Assembly: GCF_026242055.1 (NCBI RefSeq)
Contig: NZ_JAPJDL010000028.1
Coordinates: forward strand, 58,431 to 122,430
Origin: Lentzea sp. NEAU-D7
GTDB lineage: Bacteria > Actinomycetota > Actinomycetes > Mycobacteriales > Pseudonocardiaceae
DNA: 64,000 bases
Direction: 5' to 3'
Within the stretch, counting starts at the first letter, position 1. Each line of letters starts with the position of its first letter. Below are positions 41,284-50,006 of the stretch, one piece after another. The notes under the pieces are model-generated. The model made no database searches. It was not told where the DNA came from and saw only the letters and a program-made list of their open reading frames with translations. The translations under genes were made by a program, and so were the position numbers.

Positions 41284-43388
41284 CCATCACCGCTGAGGAA
41301 GCAAAGGCGATCTTCCCCGACGAGGTCGTCACCCACGCCAAGACGCGTCTGATCAGCGTGCCCGGCCTCGACAAGCCGGTCGCGTTCATCACGATCGACA
41401 ACGGCCTGGACCACACCCGTCCGTCGACGTTCGGCCCGCAGTCGCTCGTCTCGCTCGGCGCGGCGTTCGACGAGGCCTACGCCGCCGGCCCGGCCGCCAT
41501 CGCGGTGACCGGCAAGCCGTTCATCTTCGCCGTCGGCGCGGACCTGACCGCCGTCGAGCAGGCCACGGACCGCTCGCAGGGCGTCACGATCGGCAAGCTG
41601 GGCCACGAGGTCTTCAAGAAGTTCACCGACTCGGACATCCCGACCTTCGCCTTCGTCAACGGCGCGGTCATGGGCGGTGGCCTGGAGCTCGCGCTGTCGT
41701 GCCACTACCGCACGCTGGCGTCGAACGCGGCCGCGATCGCGCTGCCCGAGGTGTTCCTGGGCCTGTTCCCGGGCTGGGGCGGCACGCAGCTGCTGCCGAA
41801 CCTGATCGGCGCCAACGACGCCGTGACGGTGATCTTCGAGAACGCGTTGAACCAGAACAAGATGCTCAAGCCGAAGGAAGCTCTCGCGCTGGGCATCGCG
41901 GACGTGCTGTTCGACTCCGCCGACTACCTGGAGCAGTCGCTGCTGTGGCTGTCCGGCGTCGTGCGCGGCGAGATCTCCGTGCCCCGCAAGGAGATCGACC
42001 GCGGTGACGCGTGGGACGCCGCCGTCGCGCGCGCCAAGGGCATCGTGCACGGCAAGACCAAGGGCGCGGCGCCCGGCGCGTTGAAGGCGCTGGAGCTGCT
42101 GGAGCTGGCGCGCGAGAACGACCTGGAGAAGGGCTACGCCGCCGAGACCGAGGGCCTCGCGGACCTCGTCATGAGCGACGAGCTGCGTGCCGGGCTGTAC
42201 TCGTTCAACCTGGTGCAGAAGCGGGCGAAGCGTCCGGCCGGCGCACCGGACAAGTCGCTGGCGCACAAGGTCACCAAGGTCGGTGTCGTCGGCGCGGGCC
42301 TCATGGCCTCGCAGATGGCGCTGCTGTTCATCCGCCGCCTGCACGTGCCGGTCGTGCTGACCGACATCGACCAGGCGCGCGTGGACAAGGGCGTCGGCTA
42401 CGTCCACAGCGAGATCGACAAGCTGGCGGGCAAGAAGCGGATCTCGCCCGACGAGGCGAACCGGCTGAAGGCGCTGGTGTCGGGTTCGCTCGACAAGTCC
42501 GCGTTCTCCGACGCCGACTTCGTGATCGAGGCCGTGTTCGAGGACCTCGCCGTGAAGCAGCAGGTGTTCGCCGAGGTCGAGGAGCACGTCTCCGCCGAGG
42601 CGATCCTCGCCACGAACACGTCGTCGCTGTCCATCACGGACATGGCGTCGAAGCTCAAGCACCCCGAGCGGGTCGTGGGCTTCCACTTCTTCAACCCGGT
42701 CGCGGTCATGCCGCTGCTGGAGATCGTGCGCGCCGAGCAGACCGACGACGCGACGCTCGCGACGGCGTTCTCGATCGGCAAGCAGCTCAAGAAGTCCTCG
42801 GTGCTCGTGAAGGACGCGCCCGCGTTCGTCGTGAACCGCCTGCTGACCCGCTTCATGGGCGAGGTCATCAAGTCGGTCGACGAGGGCACGTCGTTCGAGG
42901 TCGCCGACAAGGCCACGGAGCCGCTCGGCCTGCCGATGTCGCCGATGATCCTGCTGCAGCTCGTCGGTTCCGCCGTCGCGCTGCACGTGTCGGAGACGAT
43001 GCACGGCGCGTTCCCGGACCGCTTCTCGGTGTCGGAGAACATGAAGAAGTTCGTCGCCGCCGGCAAGGGCGCGGTCTGGCAGTGGGACGCCTCCGGCAAC
43101 CAGACCGTCGACCCCGAGGTCCAGGCGCTGTGGGAGTTCGGTGACTCGCCCCTGACCGGTGACGAGGTCAAGACGCGCGCGCTCGAGGCGCTGGCCGAGG
43201 AGATCCGGATCATGCTCGACGAGGGTGTGGTCGCGGAGGCGCAGGACATCGACCTGTGCATGCTCCTGGGCGCCGGGTGGCCGTTCTGGCTGGGCGGCAT
43301 CACGCCGTACCTGGACCGCACCGGCATCTCCGAGAAGGTGACCGGAAAGCGTTTCCTGGCACCGGGTGTGGCCTCCGTGCCCGCCTGA
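41280..43388 (+). CDS. fadB: Fatty-acid oxidation multifunctional protein (enoyl-CoA hydratase / 3-hydroxyacyl-CoA dehydrogenase)
   Basis: 702 aa. The N-terminal crotonase domain (~1-290) has FAVGADLTAVEQ and VNGAVMGGGLELALSCHYRT (oxyanion hole) and ALPEVFLGLFPGWGGTQLLP (catalytic Glu region). The C-terminal dehydrogenase has the NAD motif VGVVGAGLMASQMALLF near 337, TNTSSLSITDMASKLKHPER and VGFHFFNPVAVMPLLEIVRA (catalytic His). Second gene of the fadAB unit; GTG overlaps the thiolase stop by 4 nt. GAGLMASQ instead of GAGxMG is a common variant. Confidence 0.95.
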   Translation: MTITAEEAKAIFPDEVVTHAKTRLISVPGLDKPVAFITIDNGLDHTRPSTFGPQSLVSLGAAFDEAYAAGPAAIAVTGKPFIFAVGADLTAVEQATDRSQGVTIGKLGHEVFKKFTDSDIPTFAFVNGAVMGGGLELALSCHYRTLASNAAAIALPEVFLGLFPGWGGTQLLPNLIGANDAVTVIFENALNQNKMLKPKEALALGIADVLFDSADYLEQSLLWLSGVVRGEISVPRKEIDRGDAWDAAVARAKGIVHGKTKGAAPGALKALELLELARENDLEKGYAAETEGLADLVMSDELRAGLYSFNLVQKRAKRPAGAPDKSLAHKVTKVGVVGAGLMASQMALLFIRRLHVPVVLTDIDQARVDKGVGYVHSEIDKLAGKKRISPDEANRLKALVSGSLDKSAFSDADFVIEAVFEDLAVKQQVFAEVEEHVSAEAILATNTSSLSITDMASKLKHPERVVGFHFFNPVAVMPLLEIVRAEQTDDATLATAFSIGKQLKKSSVLVKDAPAFVVNRLLTRFMGEVIKSVDEGTSFEVADKATEPLGLPMSPMILLQLVGSAVALHVSETMHGAFPDRFSVSENMKKFVAAGKGAVWQWDASGNQTVDPEVQALWEFGDSPLTGDEVKTRALEALAEEIRIMLDEGVVAEAQDIDLCMLLGAGWPFWLGGITPYLDRTGISEKVTGKRFLAPGVASVPA

Positions 43389-43403
43389 TCGCCGCAACGT
43401 CCA

Positions 43404-43442
43404 GGGGCGCCCCTCCACCGGCCTGGCGGAGGGGCGCCTCTG
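43404..43442. terminator. Terminator after fadB
   Basis: AGGGGCGCCCCTCC pairs with GGAGGGGCGCCTCT (13 of 14) around an 11-nt loop, 15 nt after the fadB stop; also upstream-facing for the convergent small gene. Confidence 0.7.
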
Positions 43443-43468
43443 TCGTTGGACCGCCCGGAGGGGAAGGC

Positions 43469-43795
43469 CTAGGCCTCCGGCACCATTTCCGGCTGGTGGA
43501 GCTCGGCCGACCCGTCCTCGCGGATGAAGTAGGCGTCGATGTTCGTGGCGCGCAGAGTCACCTCGGAGCCGGCCACCAGTTCCCGGTAGCGCAGCAGGTC
43601 GGGCAGCCCGATGGCGACGGTGTCGAACGGGTGCGTCTGGCGCAGCATCAACGACCTGCGCAGCGCCTCGCTGAACGCCCAGCGTGGTGCGTCGTCATCT
43701 CCGGGGACTTCTACCAGCGCGCCTTCGAGGTGATGTTCGAGCGCGGCTCGCACGTGGTCCGCGGTGCACCACGACGCGATGTCCGTGACAGTCAT
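43469..43795 (-). CDS. Conserved hypothetical, 108 aa
   Basis: No recognisable domain. Small acidic alpha/beta-like protein beginning TVTDIASWCTADHVRAALEH, no signal peptide or TM helix. Convergent to fadB, divergent from the HAD-like gene. ATG at 43795. Third-position GC is normal for the region, so I consider it real, but the function is unknown. Confidence 0.65.
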   Translation of the reverse strand: MTVTDIASWCTADHVRAALEHHLEGALVEVPGDDDAPRWAFSEALRRSLMLRQTHPFDTVAIGLPDLLRYRELVAGSEVTLRATNIDAYFIREDGSAELHQPEMVPEA

Positions 43796-43854
43796 GTGTC
43801 ACGTATCGGGATGAATCGCGGGATCATTAGCCGTTGGGATGTTTCGATCAGGTC

Positions 43855-44397
43855 ATGTTCCCGTGTCCCGCGATCCTGCTGGACGTCGACGGCCCGCTGA
43901 ACCCGTACTTGGCGAAGCCGACCCGGCGTCCGGCCGGCTACACCACACATCGAATCCTTCCGTACGGTTTCTTCCGCCCTCTGCGCGTGTGGCTGGACCC
44001 GTCACACGGACCGTGGCTGCTGTCGCTCGCCGCCGCGACCGGCGCGGACCTGGTGTGGGCGACGACGTGGGAGCACGAGGCGAACGAGTTCATCGGGCCG
44101 CGCATCGGACTGCCCGAGCTGGAGTGGATCGACTTCGGCGGCCGCGGCTCCGATCACGCCGACGGCCGCCACGGCAAGGTTCCGGCGATCACCGAGTGGG
44201 CGGGGACGCGTCCGATCGCCTGGCTGGACGACGAGTTCCAGCCAGGAGACCAGGAGTGGGCGGCGAGCAGGCCGGACACGCTGCTGGTGCCGGTCGACCC
44301 GCGCAAGGGGATCGGCGTGGACCACCTGGAACGGGTCCGGGCGTTCCTCACTGGTGCAGAGCGATCTCCGCGAACTCCTGCACCCGCGCGACCGTGA
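43855..44397 (+). CDS. HAD-like hydrolase domain protein (Swiss Army Knife RNA-repair type)
   Basis: 180 aa. AILLDVDGPLNPYLAKP near the N-terminus is a HAD motif I (DxD); WATTWEHEANEFIGP is motif II-like; PIAWLDDEFQPGDQEWA carries the motif IV acidic pair. These features fit the HAD domain found in Swiss Army Knife RNA-repair proteins, here stand-alone. The last 50 nt overlap the convergent DUF2199 gene. ATG at 43855. The substrate, a phosphate ester, perhaps at RNA or nucleotide ends, is a guess. Confidence 0.72.
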   Translation: MFPCPAILLDVDGPLNPYLAKPTRRPAGYTTHRILPYGFFRPLRVWLDPSHGPWLLSLAAATGADLVWATTWEHEANEFIGPRIGLPELEWIDFGGRGSDHADGRHGKVPAITEWAGTRPIAWLDDEFQPGDQEWAASRPDTLLVPVDPRKGIGVDHLERVRAFLTGAERSPRTPAPARP

Positions 44398-44851
44398 TGC
44401 CCTCGCGCTGTTCCACCGCCAGCGGGTGATCGGTGGGCTCGACCTCGACCAACGGCCGCACCCCGATCTCCTGCGTGTGCAGGTTGATCTTGAGGTTGAG
44501 CGTCGTGGGCTCGTAGCCGGGCAGGATTGTCGACAGCCAGCCGAAGTAGGGCGGCTCGTTCACGCGGGCGGGGTCCTCGAAGACCTCGATCATGCGCGCG
44601 AAGTTCGCCGGAGAGAGGGACACCCACACTCCCCAGTCGAACTCCTCCTCGGCGTCGCGCACCGGCAGCACGATGCGGCCGCGCACGAAGAAGTGCTCGT
44701 TCTCGATCACGCACTGCTCCCCGGCGAGGAAGCTGCCCGGCTTGTCGGCGACGTCCGGCGACCAGTACACGGGCGCGGCCATCGAGTAACCGAACGGAAG
44801 GCCGTCGTGCACCTCACCGCAGCACGAACAGGTGAACCCCGGAGAAGTCAT
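44348..44851 (-). CDS. DUF2199 family protein
   Basis: 167 aa. FTCSCCGEVHDGLPFGYSM at the N-terminus (Cys-rich putative zinc ribbon) and VRGRIVLPVRDAEEEFDWGV in the middle are typical for DUF2199, a family of unknown function. The 3' end overlaps the HAD-like gene by 50 nt on the other strand. A 7-bp hairpin (CGGGCAG/CTGCCCG, 44854-44875) sits just upstream of its start. Confidence 0.85.
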   Translation of the reverse strand: MTSPGFTCSCCGEVHDGLPFGYSMAAPVYWSPDVADKPGSFLAGEQCVIENEHFFVRGRIVLPVRDAEEEFDWGVWVSLSPANFARMIEVFEDPARVNEPPYFGWLSTILPGYEPTTLNLKINLHTQEIGVRPLVEVEPTDHPLAVEQREGITVARVQEFAEIALHQ

Positions 44852-44933
44852 GGCGGGCAGCCTAGAGCCTGCCCGATGGGCTCCTGGACCAGCTGTTCGC
44901 GTTCGGTCCCGGCCGGTACTTCTTCCACGGCGC

Positions 44934-45341
44934 TCAGACCTGACGGATCGGCACGACCTCCACGAGCCGCCCGACGTCCTTGAAGTCCTTGACGTTCATC
45001 GTCAGCACGGGCAGGCCGGCGACCGCCGCCGTGGCCGCGATCTGCAGGTCCATCCGCCGCGGGCGCGGGCTGCGGCCGGCACGGCGCACCAGCGAGGCCA
45101 TCTGCCCGTAGACCTTGGCCTCCTCGACGCCGAACGGCAGCACTTCGAACGTCTGCAGCGCCGCGTAATACCGCTCCGTGCGCGCGAACCGCTCGACCGG
45201 GTCCTCCGTGTCGAGCCCGAACGCGAGCTCCGCGATGGTGACGGCGCTCAGGAACGGCTGGGCGTTCACGTACTCACCCAGGTTCGCCCGCTCGAGCCTG
45301 ATCAGCACACAGGTGTCGAGCAGACAGCTCAGCTCTGCCAC
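44934..45341 (-). CDS. PIN-domain RNase toxin (VapC-like)
   Basis: 135 aa. Four acidic active-site positions are visible: LLDTCVLI (Asp near 8), AVTIAELAFG (Glu near 38), RMDLQIAATAAV (Asp near 98) and LTMNVKDFKDV (Asp near 118). PIN toxins cleave RNA, often tRNA or 23S rRNA. Start GTG 45341 overlaps the antitoxin stop by 13 nt; the pair is a classic type II toxin-antitoxin layout. Confidence 0.86.
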   Translation of the reverse strand: MAELSCLLDTCVLIRLERANLGEYVNAQPFLSAVTIAELAFGLDTEDPVERFARTERYYAALQTFEVLPFGVEEAKVYGQMASLVRRAGRSPRPRRMDLQIAATAAVAGLPVLTMNVKDFKDVGRLVEVVPIRQV

Positions 45342-45616
45342 GGGTCGTCCAGCGGGTCGTCCGCGCCGAACACCTCGTCGGCCGCGCGGCGGTCGGCCTC
45401 CCACCGGTCCGCGTCGACCGGCGGCAGCGTGCCGAACAGCACCTGGACGTCACCCAGGGGCGGCCGCGTCACGGCGTCCTCCCGGTACGGCAGGAGCTGG
45501 GCGACGGGCTTGTTGTTGCGGGTGACGACGAAGCCCTCACCCGCCTCGACGCGCCGCATGATCTCCGCGTTGTCGTTGCGGAGCTCACGCTGGCCGATGG
45601 CTTTGAGCTGCTGCAT
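45329..45616 (-). CDS. Antitoxin (Phd/YefM-type) of the VapC-like toxin
   Basis: 95 aa. IGQRELRNDNAEIMRRVEAG followed by EGFVVTRNNKPVAQLLPY is the Phd/YefM DNA-binding N-terminus; the acidic C-terminus (DEVFGADDPLDDPWQS) would wrap the toxin. ATG at 45616. Directly upstream is a GTAGC inverted repeat that may be its autorepression site. Confidence 0.88.
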   Translation of the reverse strand: MQQLKAIGQRELRNDNAEIMRRVEAGEGFVVTRNNKPVAQLLPYREDAVTRPPLGDVQVLFGTLPPVDADRWEADRRAADEVFGADDPLDDPWQS

Positions 45617-45623
45617 GCCACCA

Positions 45624-45654
45624 CCGTAGCGCAAAACACAGAAAAGTGCTACGG
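45624..45654. promoter_or_regulatory. Inverted repeat upstream of the antitoxin gene
   Basis: CCGTAGC (45624-45630) and GCTACGG (45648-45654), exact complements 17 bp apart, just before the antitoxin start. Type II antitoxins commonly bind such palindromes to repress their operon. The A-rich spacer may hold the promoter. Confidence 0.5.
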
Positions 45655-45688
45655 AGTAGCTACAGCGACGCCGGGCTACCCGGACGGC

Positions 45689-46447
45689 GTGATCAGCATC
45701 GGCACGTCGGGCTGGCGCTACCCCGAGTGGCGCGACGGCTTCTACCGCGGAGTTCCCCAGCGGCTGTGGCTGAGCCACCTGGCCGCCCAGATGGACACGA
45801 TCGAGATCAACAGCTCCTTCTACCGCCTCCAGCCGACGTCGAACTACCGCAAGTGGGTCGCCGAGACTCCCCCGGACTTCGTCTTCGCCGTCAAGGGCTC
45901 CAAGCTGATCACGCACGTCAAACGCCTGCGCGACATCGAGGACCCGCTCAAGACGTTCACCGAATCGCTCGCGCTGGGGCCGAAGCAGGGGCCGATCATC
46001 TGGCAGCTGCCACCGTCACTGCGCTTCGACCGCGCAACGCTCCAGGACTTCCTCGCCGCACTCCCGCCGGGCCGGCACGCGCTCGAACCGCGCCACGAGT
46101 CGTTTCGCACGGACGCCTACTTCGACCTGCTCCACGCGCACAACGTCGCCCACGTCGTGTCGGACGCACCGACGTTCCCGTGCATCGAGGCCGTGACCGC
46201 CGACTTCGCGTACCTGCGCCTGCACGGTCACGACGAGCTGTACATCAGCTCCTACGACGACGACCAGCTCGACGAGTGGGCCGGGAAGATCCACGAGTGG
46301 GACCGCGACACCTACGTCTACTTCGACAACACGATGCACGGCGCGGCGCCGTACAACGCGCTGAGCCTCATGGCCCGGTCCACGTCCGCAACGCGACGGG
46401 AAGCGTCTCCGGATCGGCCACCCAGGCGACGTGACCGTCCGGCCTGA
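45689..46447 (+). CDS. DUF72 family protein (first)
   Basis: 252 aa, GTG start. IGTSGWRYPEWRDGFYRGVP and TIEINSSFYRLQPTSNYRKW are the family signature; also FAVKGSKLITHVKRL and YLRLHGHDELYISSY. The TIM-barrel family has no clear biochemical function, sometimes linked to sugar or nucleic-acid metabolism. Its C-terminus runs 80 nt into the convergent monooxygenase gene, giving an Arg/Pro-rich tail (RREASPDRPPRRRDRPA) absent from the second DUF72 protein in this window. Confidence 0.85.
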   Translation: MISIGTSGWRYPEWRDGFYRGVPQRLWLSHLAAQMDTIEINSSFYRLQPTSNYRKWVAETPPDFVFAVKGSKLITHVKRLRDIEDPLKTFTESLALGPKQGPIIWQLPPSLRFDRATLQDFLAALPPGRHALEPRHESFRTDAYFDLLHAHNVAHVVSDAPTFPCIEAVTADFAYLRLHGHDELYISSYDDDQLDEWAGKIHEWDRDTYVYFDNTMHGAAPYNALSLMARSTSATRREASPDRPPRRRDRPA

Positions 46448-47663
46448 CCAGCATCCCGCCGAACTCGTCCAGCAGCACCGGCCGGCCGGGACGCAGCAGC
46501 TCGGCGACGGTCGTGGACCTGCCGCCGACCTCGACCGCGAGGTTCGGCGCCAGCCGCCCGAGCAACGGGTGGTCACCCGGTATACGAGGGTCATACCGCG
46601 TGTCGACACCGGTGACCAGCTCAGCGAGGTGCGTTCCCGCCGCCGCACCCAGTTCTGCGACGAGGTCTCGCACCGGTGAGAGCTCCTCACGCCCGAGCAA
46701 CGACTGCGCCCGCGCCGTCCGCACCACGCGCGCACCCACCGGATGCCGCTCGTCGTGGTAGGTCTGCAGCAGGCCGCTGGGCGCCCGCCCCGACACGGTC
46801 GCGGCCAGCTTCCAGCCGAGGTTCATCGCGTCGGCGAGCGCCACGTTCACGCCGACCGCTCCCGCCGGCGGATGCACGTGCGCGGAGTCCCCGGCGAGGA
46901 TCACGCGACCTCGCACGTAGCTCTCCGCCTGCCGGGCGGCGTCGGAGAACCTGCTGAGCCACAGGGGTCTCCCGAGCGGCACCTCGCGGCCGAGCCGCGC
47001 GGTCAGCAGTTCCCGCACGTACCCGAACTCGACCGGGCCGGTGCGCGGTTCGGGTTCGTCGAGCACGATCCGCACGTACCCCGGCCGGGGCAGCACGAAC
47101 ACCTCCCCCGTCGCCAGCGCGTCGAAGTCGGCCTCGACGTCCGCGACCAGCCCGTACGAGGTCGCGTCCACACCGGGGAAGCCGATGCCGGCCCGCTTGC
47201 GCACCGTGCTGCGGCTGCCGTCGCACCCGACCAGGTACGAGACGCGCCACCGCTCCTCGCCGACCACGACGTCGACACCGTCAGCGTCCTGCGCGAAGTC
47301 CACCACCTCGCGGCCCCACCGCACGCGCACACCGAGTTCGGCGAGCCACTCCTCCAGCAGCTCTTCGACGCGGTTCTGAGCGATGCCGAGCGCGTAGGGG
47401 TGGTCGGTGTCCATGGCCGAGAAGTCGAGGGCCATGCCCGGCAGGAACATCCCGTACGGCACAACGGGTCCTTCGGCGAGGAACCGGTCGGCGAGCCCGC
47501 GCCGGTCGAGCAGCTCGAGGCTGCGCGCGGACAACGTGAAGCCGCGCGGATGCGGGAACCGCCTGGGGGCCGCGTCCACCACGGCCACCTCGACGCCGGC
47601 CAACGCCAGCTCGGCCGCGACCATCAGCCCCGCCGGGCCCGCGCCGGTAACGAGAACGGTCAT
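46368..47663 (-). CDS. FAD-dependent aromatic-type monooxygenase (PheA/TfdB/PHBH family)
   Basis: 431 aa. TVLVTGAGPAGLMVAAELAL at residues 2-21 (GxGxxG), AVVDAAPRRFPHPRGFTLSA, then YLVGCDGSRSTVRKRAGIGF (DG motif near 160) and VILAGDSAHVHPPAGAVGVN (GD motif near 270). Flavoprotein hydroxylases of this type act on phenolic or polyketide substrates. The ATG overlaps the padR stop (ATGA), so regulator and enzyme are co-transcribed. Converges on a DUF72 gene with an 80-nt overlap. Confidence 0.9.
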   Translation of the reverse strand: MTVLVTGAGPAGLMVAAELALAGVEVAVVDAAPRRFPHPRGFTLSARSLELLDRRGLADRFLAEGPVVPYGMFLPGMALDFSAMDTDHPYALGIAQNRVEELLEEWLAELGVRVRWGREVVDFAQDADGVDVVVGEERWRVSYLVGCDGSRSTVRKRAGIGFPGVDATSYGLVADVEADFDALATGEVFVLPRPGYVRIVLDEPEPRTGPVEFGYVRELLTARLGREVPLGRPLWLSRFSDAARQAESYVRGRVILAGDSAHVHPPAGAVGVNVALADAMNLGWKLAATVSGRAPSGLLQTYHDERHPVGARVVRTARAQSLLGREELSPVRDLVAELGAAAGTHLAELVTGVDTRYDPRIPGDHPLLGRLAPNLAVEVGGRSTTVAELLRPGRPVLLDEFGGMLVRPDGHVAWVADPETLPVALRTWTGP

Positions 47664-48220
47664 GACTCCTCCGGCCACGGCAGACGCCCGGACTCGACGT
47701 CGCCGATGATCTCCTCGACCCACCCCAGCTCGGCCTCGGCCATGCGCACCGCGTACTCCACCTCCACCACGAACAGCCGCGGCACCTGCTCCAGCGCGTC
47801 CCGGTGGGATCCGCGCATCTCCTCCAGCGAGGCCCGCAGCCGCTCCGCCCGTTCCCGCAACGCCTCCACCGCACCAGCGGGCCCCAGAGCGCCGAGGTAG
47901 CTGACGGCGGAGAGGAACTTCGGGAACTCGGGCTGCGGTTCGCGCACCAGCCGGTCGACCCAGCGGGTGAACTCCTCCCGCCCCACCTCGGTGAGCCCGT
48001 AGATCGTGCGCTCCGGCCGGGCACCGACCTTCACCGTCTCGCGCGCCTCGATCCACCCCTCACGCATGAGCGCGCGCACCACGTCGTAAAGCGAACCGGT
48101 CGTGACCTTGAAAGCCCTGTCCATGCCGCGTTCGCGCAACGTCGCCGCCATCGCGTGCGGGTGCAAGGGCGACTCCAGCAGCAGTCCCAGCACCGCCATA
48201 CCCAGCGGGTTCTTCATCAC
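47660..48220 (-). CDS. PadR-family regulator
   Basis: 186 aa. Winged helix near 10-85 (LGLLLESPLHPHAMAATLRE, FKVTTGSLYDVVRALMREGW, ERTIYGLTEVGREEF), followed by a C-terminal coiled-coil dimerisation domain (EALRERAERLRASLEEMRGS). PadR proteins repress phenolic-stress or efflux genes; here the coupled FAD monooxygenase is the natural target. ACTCGG/CCGAGT arms at 48219-48246 could be its operator. Confidence 0.9.
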   Translation of the reverse strand: MMKNPLGMAVLGLLLESPLHPHAMAATLRERGMDRAFKVTTGSLYDVVRALMREGWIEARETVKVGARPERTIYGLTEVGREEFTRWVDRLVREPQPEFPKFLSAVSYLGALGPAGAVEALRERAERLRASLEEMRGSHRDALEQVPRLFVVEVEYAVRMAEAELGWVEEIIGDVESGRLPWPEES

Positions 48221-48287
48221 TCGGCTCCGATCGCTCGGTTCCGAGTATTTGCGGCACGGTCCGGGTTGTCAACTAGCCTGTTCAGAT

Positions 48288-50006
48288 ATGAGAACGATTC
48301 GCGTCTTGGCTCCCCTGCTCCTGGCCGCGAGTCTCGTGGCTCCCGTGCAAGCGCACGCGGACGAGGCGGCCTGGACCGGCCCCCTCAGCACCCGAGGCCG
48401 GTGGATCGTCGACGCACACGGCGACCGCTTCAAGCTCAAGTCCGGCAACTGGCACGGTGCGAGCGGCACCTACACCGGCTCCGGCGACATCAACGACCCC
48501 GCCAACCACCACTCCGGCGAGAAGGCCGACCAGGTCCCGCTCGGCCTCGACCGCGCGCCGATGGCGACGATCATCAGCGGCTTCAAGGAGATCGGCGTCA
48601 ACAGCATCAGGCTGCCGTTCTCCAACCAGATGATCAAGGACACCAACCCGGTCCACGGCCTGAAGGACGCGCAGCTCAACGGAAAGCGGCCGCTGGAGGT
48701 GTACGACGCGGTCGTGGCCGAGCTGACGCGCAACAACCTCGCCGTCATCCTCAACAACCACACCACGACGTCGCGGTGGTGCTGCGGCGTCGACGGCAAC
48801 GAGCGGTGGAACACCAGCCAGAGCACCGACCAGTGGATCAACGACTGGGCGTTCATGGCCGACCGCTACAAGGCGAACAAGCGCGTGGTCGGCGCAGACC
48901 TCTACAACGAGGTTCGCCGCAACGTCTGGGACGACCCGAACTGGGGCTGGGGCAACGACCACGACTGGCACAAGGCGTCCCAGCAGGCCGCCGACCGCCT
49001 CCAGCAAGTGGCGCCCGACCTGCTCGTCATCGTCGAGGGCATCAACTGGACGGGCATCCCGGTCGACGGCTTCGCGCACGGCCGGCCGACGCTGGAGCCG
49101 GCGCGCTTCCTCAGCCACACGCTCGCCAACCCCGCCAAGCTCGTCTACTCGGCCCACTTCTACGGCTACACGGGACCGAACCACAGCGGTGCGACGGGAA
49201 TCGGCGAGACGACCGACCCTCGTTACCAGGACCTCTCACCGCAGGAGCACGTCAACGTCCTGCAGCGCCAAGCCTTCTTCATCACCGAGGCGCAGAAGCA
49301 CTTCACCGCGCCGCTGTGGATCAGCGAGTTCGGTGTCGGCGGCCGCGGCGAGAACAACCCCAAGGCACGCGACTGGTTCGAGCGGTTCGTGAACCAGCTG
49401 ATCGCCGGCGACACCGACTTCGCCTACTGGCCGCTGGTCGGGTTCCACACCGACCGCGGCGGCAACGGATGGGCGTTGCTGCACTGGGACGCGGCCGGCA
49501 ACCGCATGGGCGTCAACGACGGTGACGACTGGCGGGCCGGCGCGTGGAACCGCCTCGTCACCGCGCCGAGCCGCACCGGCCAGGTCCCGCACGAGACGCG
49601 GTGGAACCAGCTCCTCAAGGAGTCCTGCCCGCAGAGCGAGAAGCTCGTCGGCATCAGCCACACCGGCAACCGAGGCCTGTGCGTCAGCGGTCCACAGTGG
49701 AGCGGTGCGACCAGGGTCACCAACGAGCAGCACGTGACCGCCGACTGGGCGTCCGGCTACACGAAACTCCAGTGCCCGAACAACAACGCGGCCGTCGGCT
49801 ACGCGAACTTCACGCTGGTCTGCGCGCCGGTCGCGACCGGATCGGCCGGCCGCGTCGTCTGGTTCGACCGCGGCGACAACCGGCCGGACCAGGGCGGCGA
49901 CTGGGCCAACGGGCACTACAAGGGCCAGTGCGCGCAGGACGAGCACATCGCCGGTATCGCCTACAACTGGCGCAGGACGCCGGACGCGCTGCTCTGCCGG
50001 AAGTGA
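48288..50006 (+). CDS. Secreted glycoside hydrolase family 5-like enzyme with C-terminal Cys-rich domain
   Basis: 572 aa. Signal peptide RTIRVLAPLLLAASLVAPVQ ending near AHA-DE. The GH5 (beta/alpha)8 domain has acid/base Glu in GADLYNEVRRNV near 208 and nucleophile Glu in WISEFGVGGRG near 346; also NSIRLPFSN and VYSAHFYGYTG. About 125 C-terminal residues with six regularly placed cysteines (ESCPQSEKLVGISHTGNRGL, AGIAYNWRRTPDALLC) form two repeat-like modules, probably disulfide-bonded and perhaps carbohydrate-binding. Substrate probably beta-glucan or mannan. ATG at 48288; the last 46 nt overlap the convergent N-acetyltransferase gene. Confidence 0.88.
   Translation: MRTIRVLAPLLLAASLVAPVQAHADEAAWTGPLSTRGRWIVDAHGDRFKLKSGNWHGASGTYTGSGDINDPANHHSGEKADQVPLGLDRAPMATIISGFKEIGVNSIRLPFSNQMIKDTNPVHGLKDAQLNGKRPLEVYDAVVAELTRNNLAVILNNHTTTSRWCCGVDGNERWNTSQSTDQWINDWAFMADRYKANKRVVGADLYNEVRRNVWDDPNWGWGNDHDWHKASQQAADRLQQVAPDLLVIVEGINWTGIPVDGFAHGRPTLEPARFLSHTLANPAKLVYSAHFYGYTGPNHSGATGIGETTDPRYQDLSPQEHVNVLQRQAFFITEAQKHFTAPLWISEFGVGGRGENNPKARDWFERFVNQLIAGDTDFAYWPLVGFHTDRGGNGWALLHWDAAGNRMGVNDGDDWRAGAWNRLVTAPSRTGQVPHETRWNQLLKESCPQSEKLVGISHTGNRGLCVSGPQWSGATRVTNEQHVTADWASGYTKLQCPNNNAAVGYANFTLVCAPVATGSAGRVVWFDRGDNRPDQGGDWANGHYKGQCAQDEHIAGIAYNWRRTPDALLCRK

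Noticed and set aside
44876..44942. Plus-strand stretch reading LDQLFAFGPGRYFFHGAQT then stop, looking like the end of a gene
   Set aside because: No upstream coding continuation or start could be found; may be a tiny remnant, but support is too weak to list.
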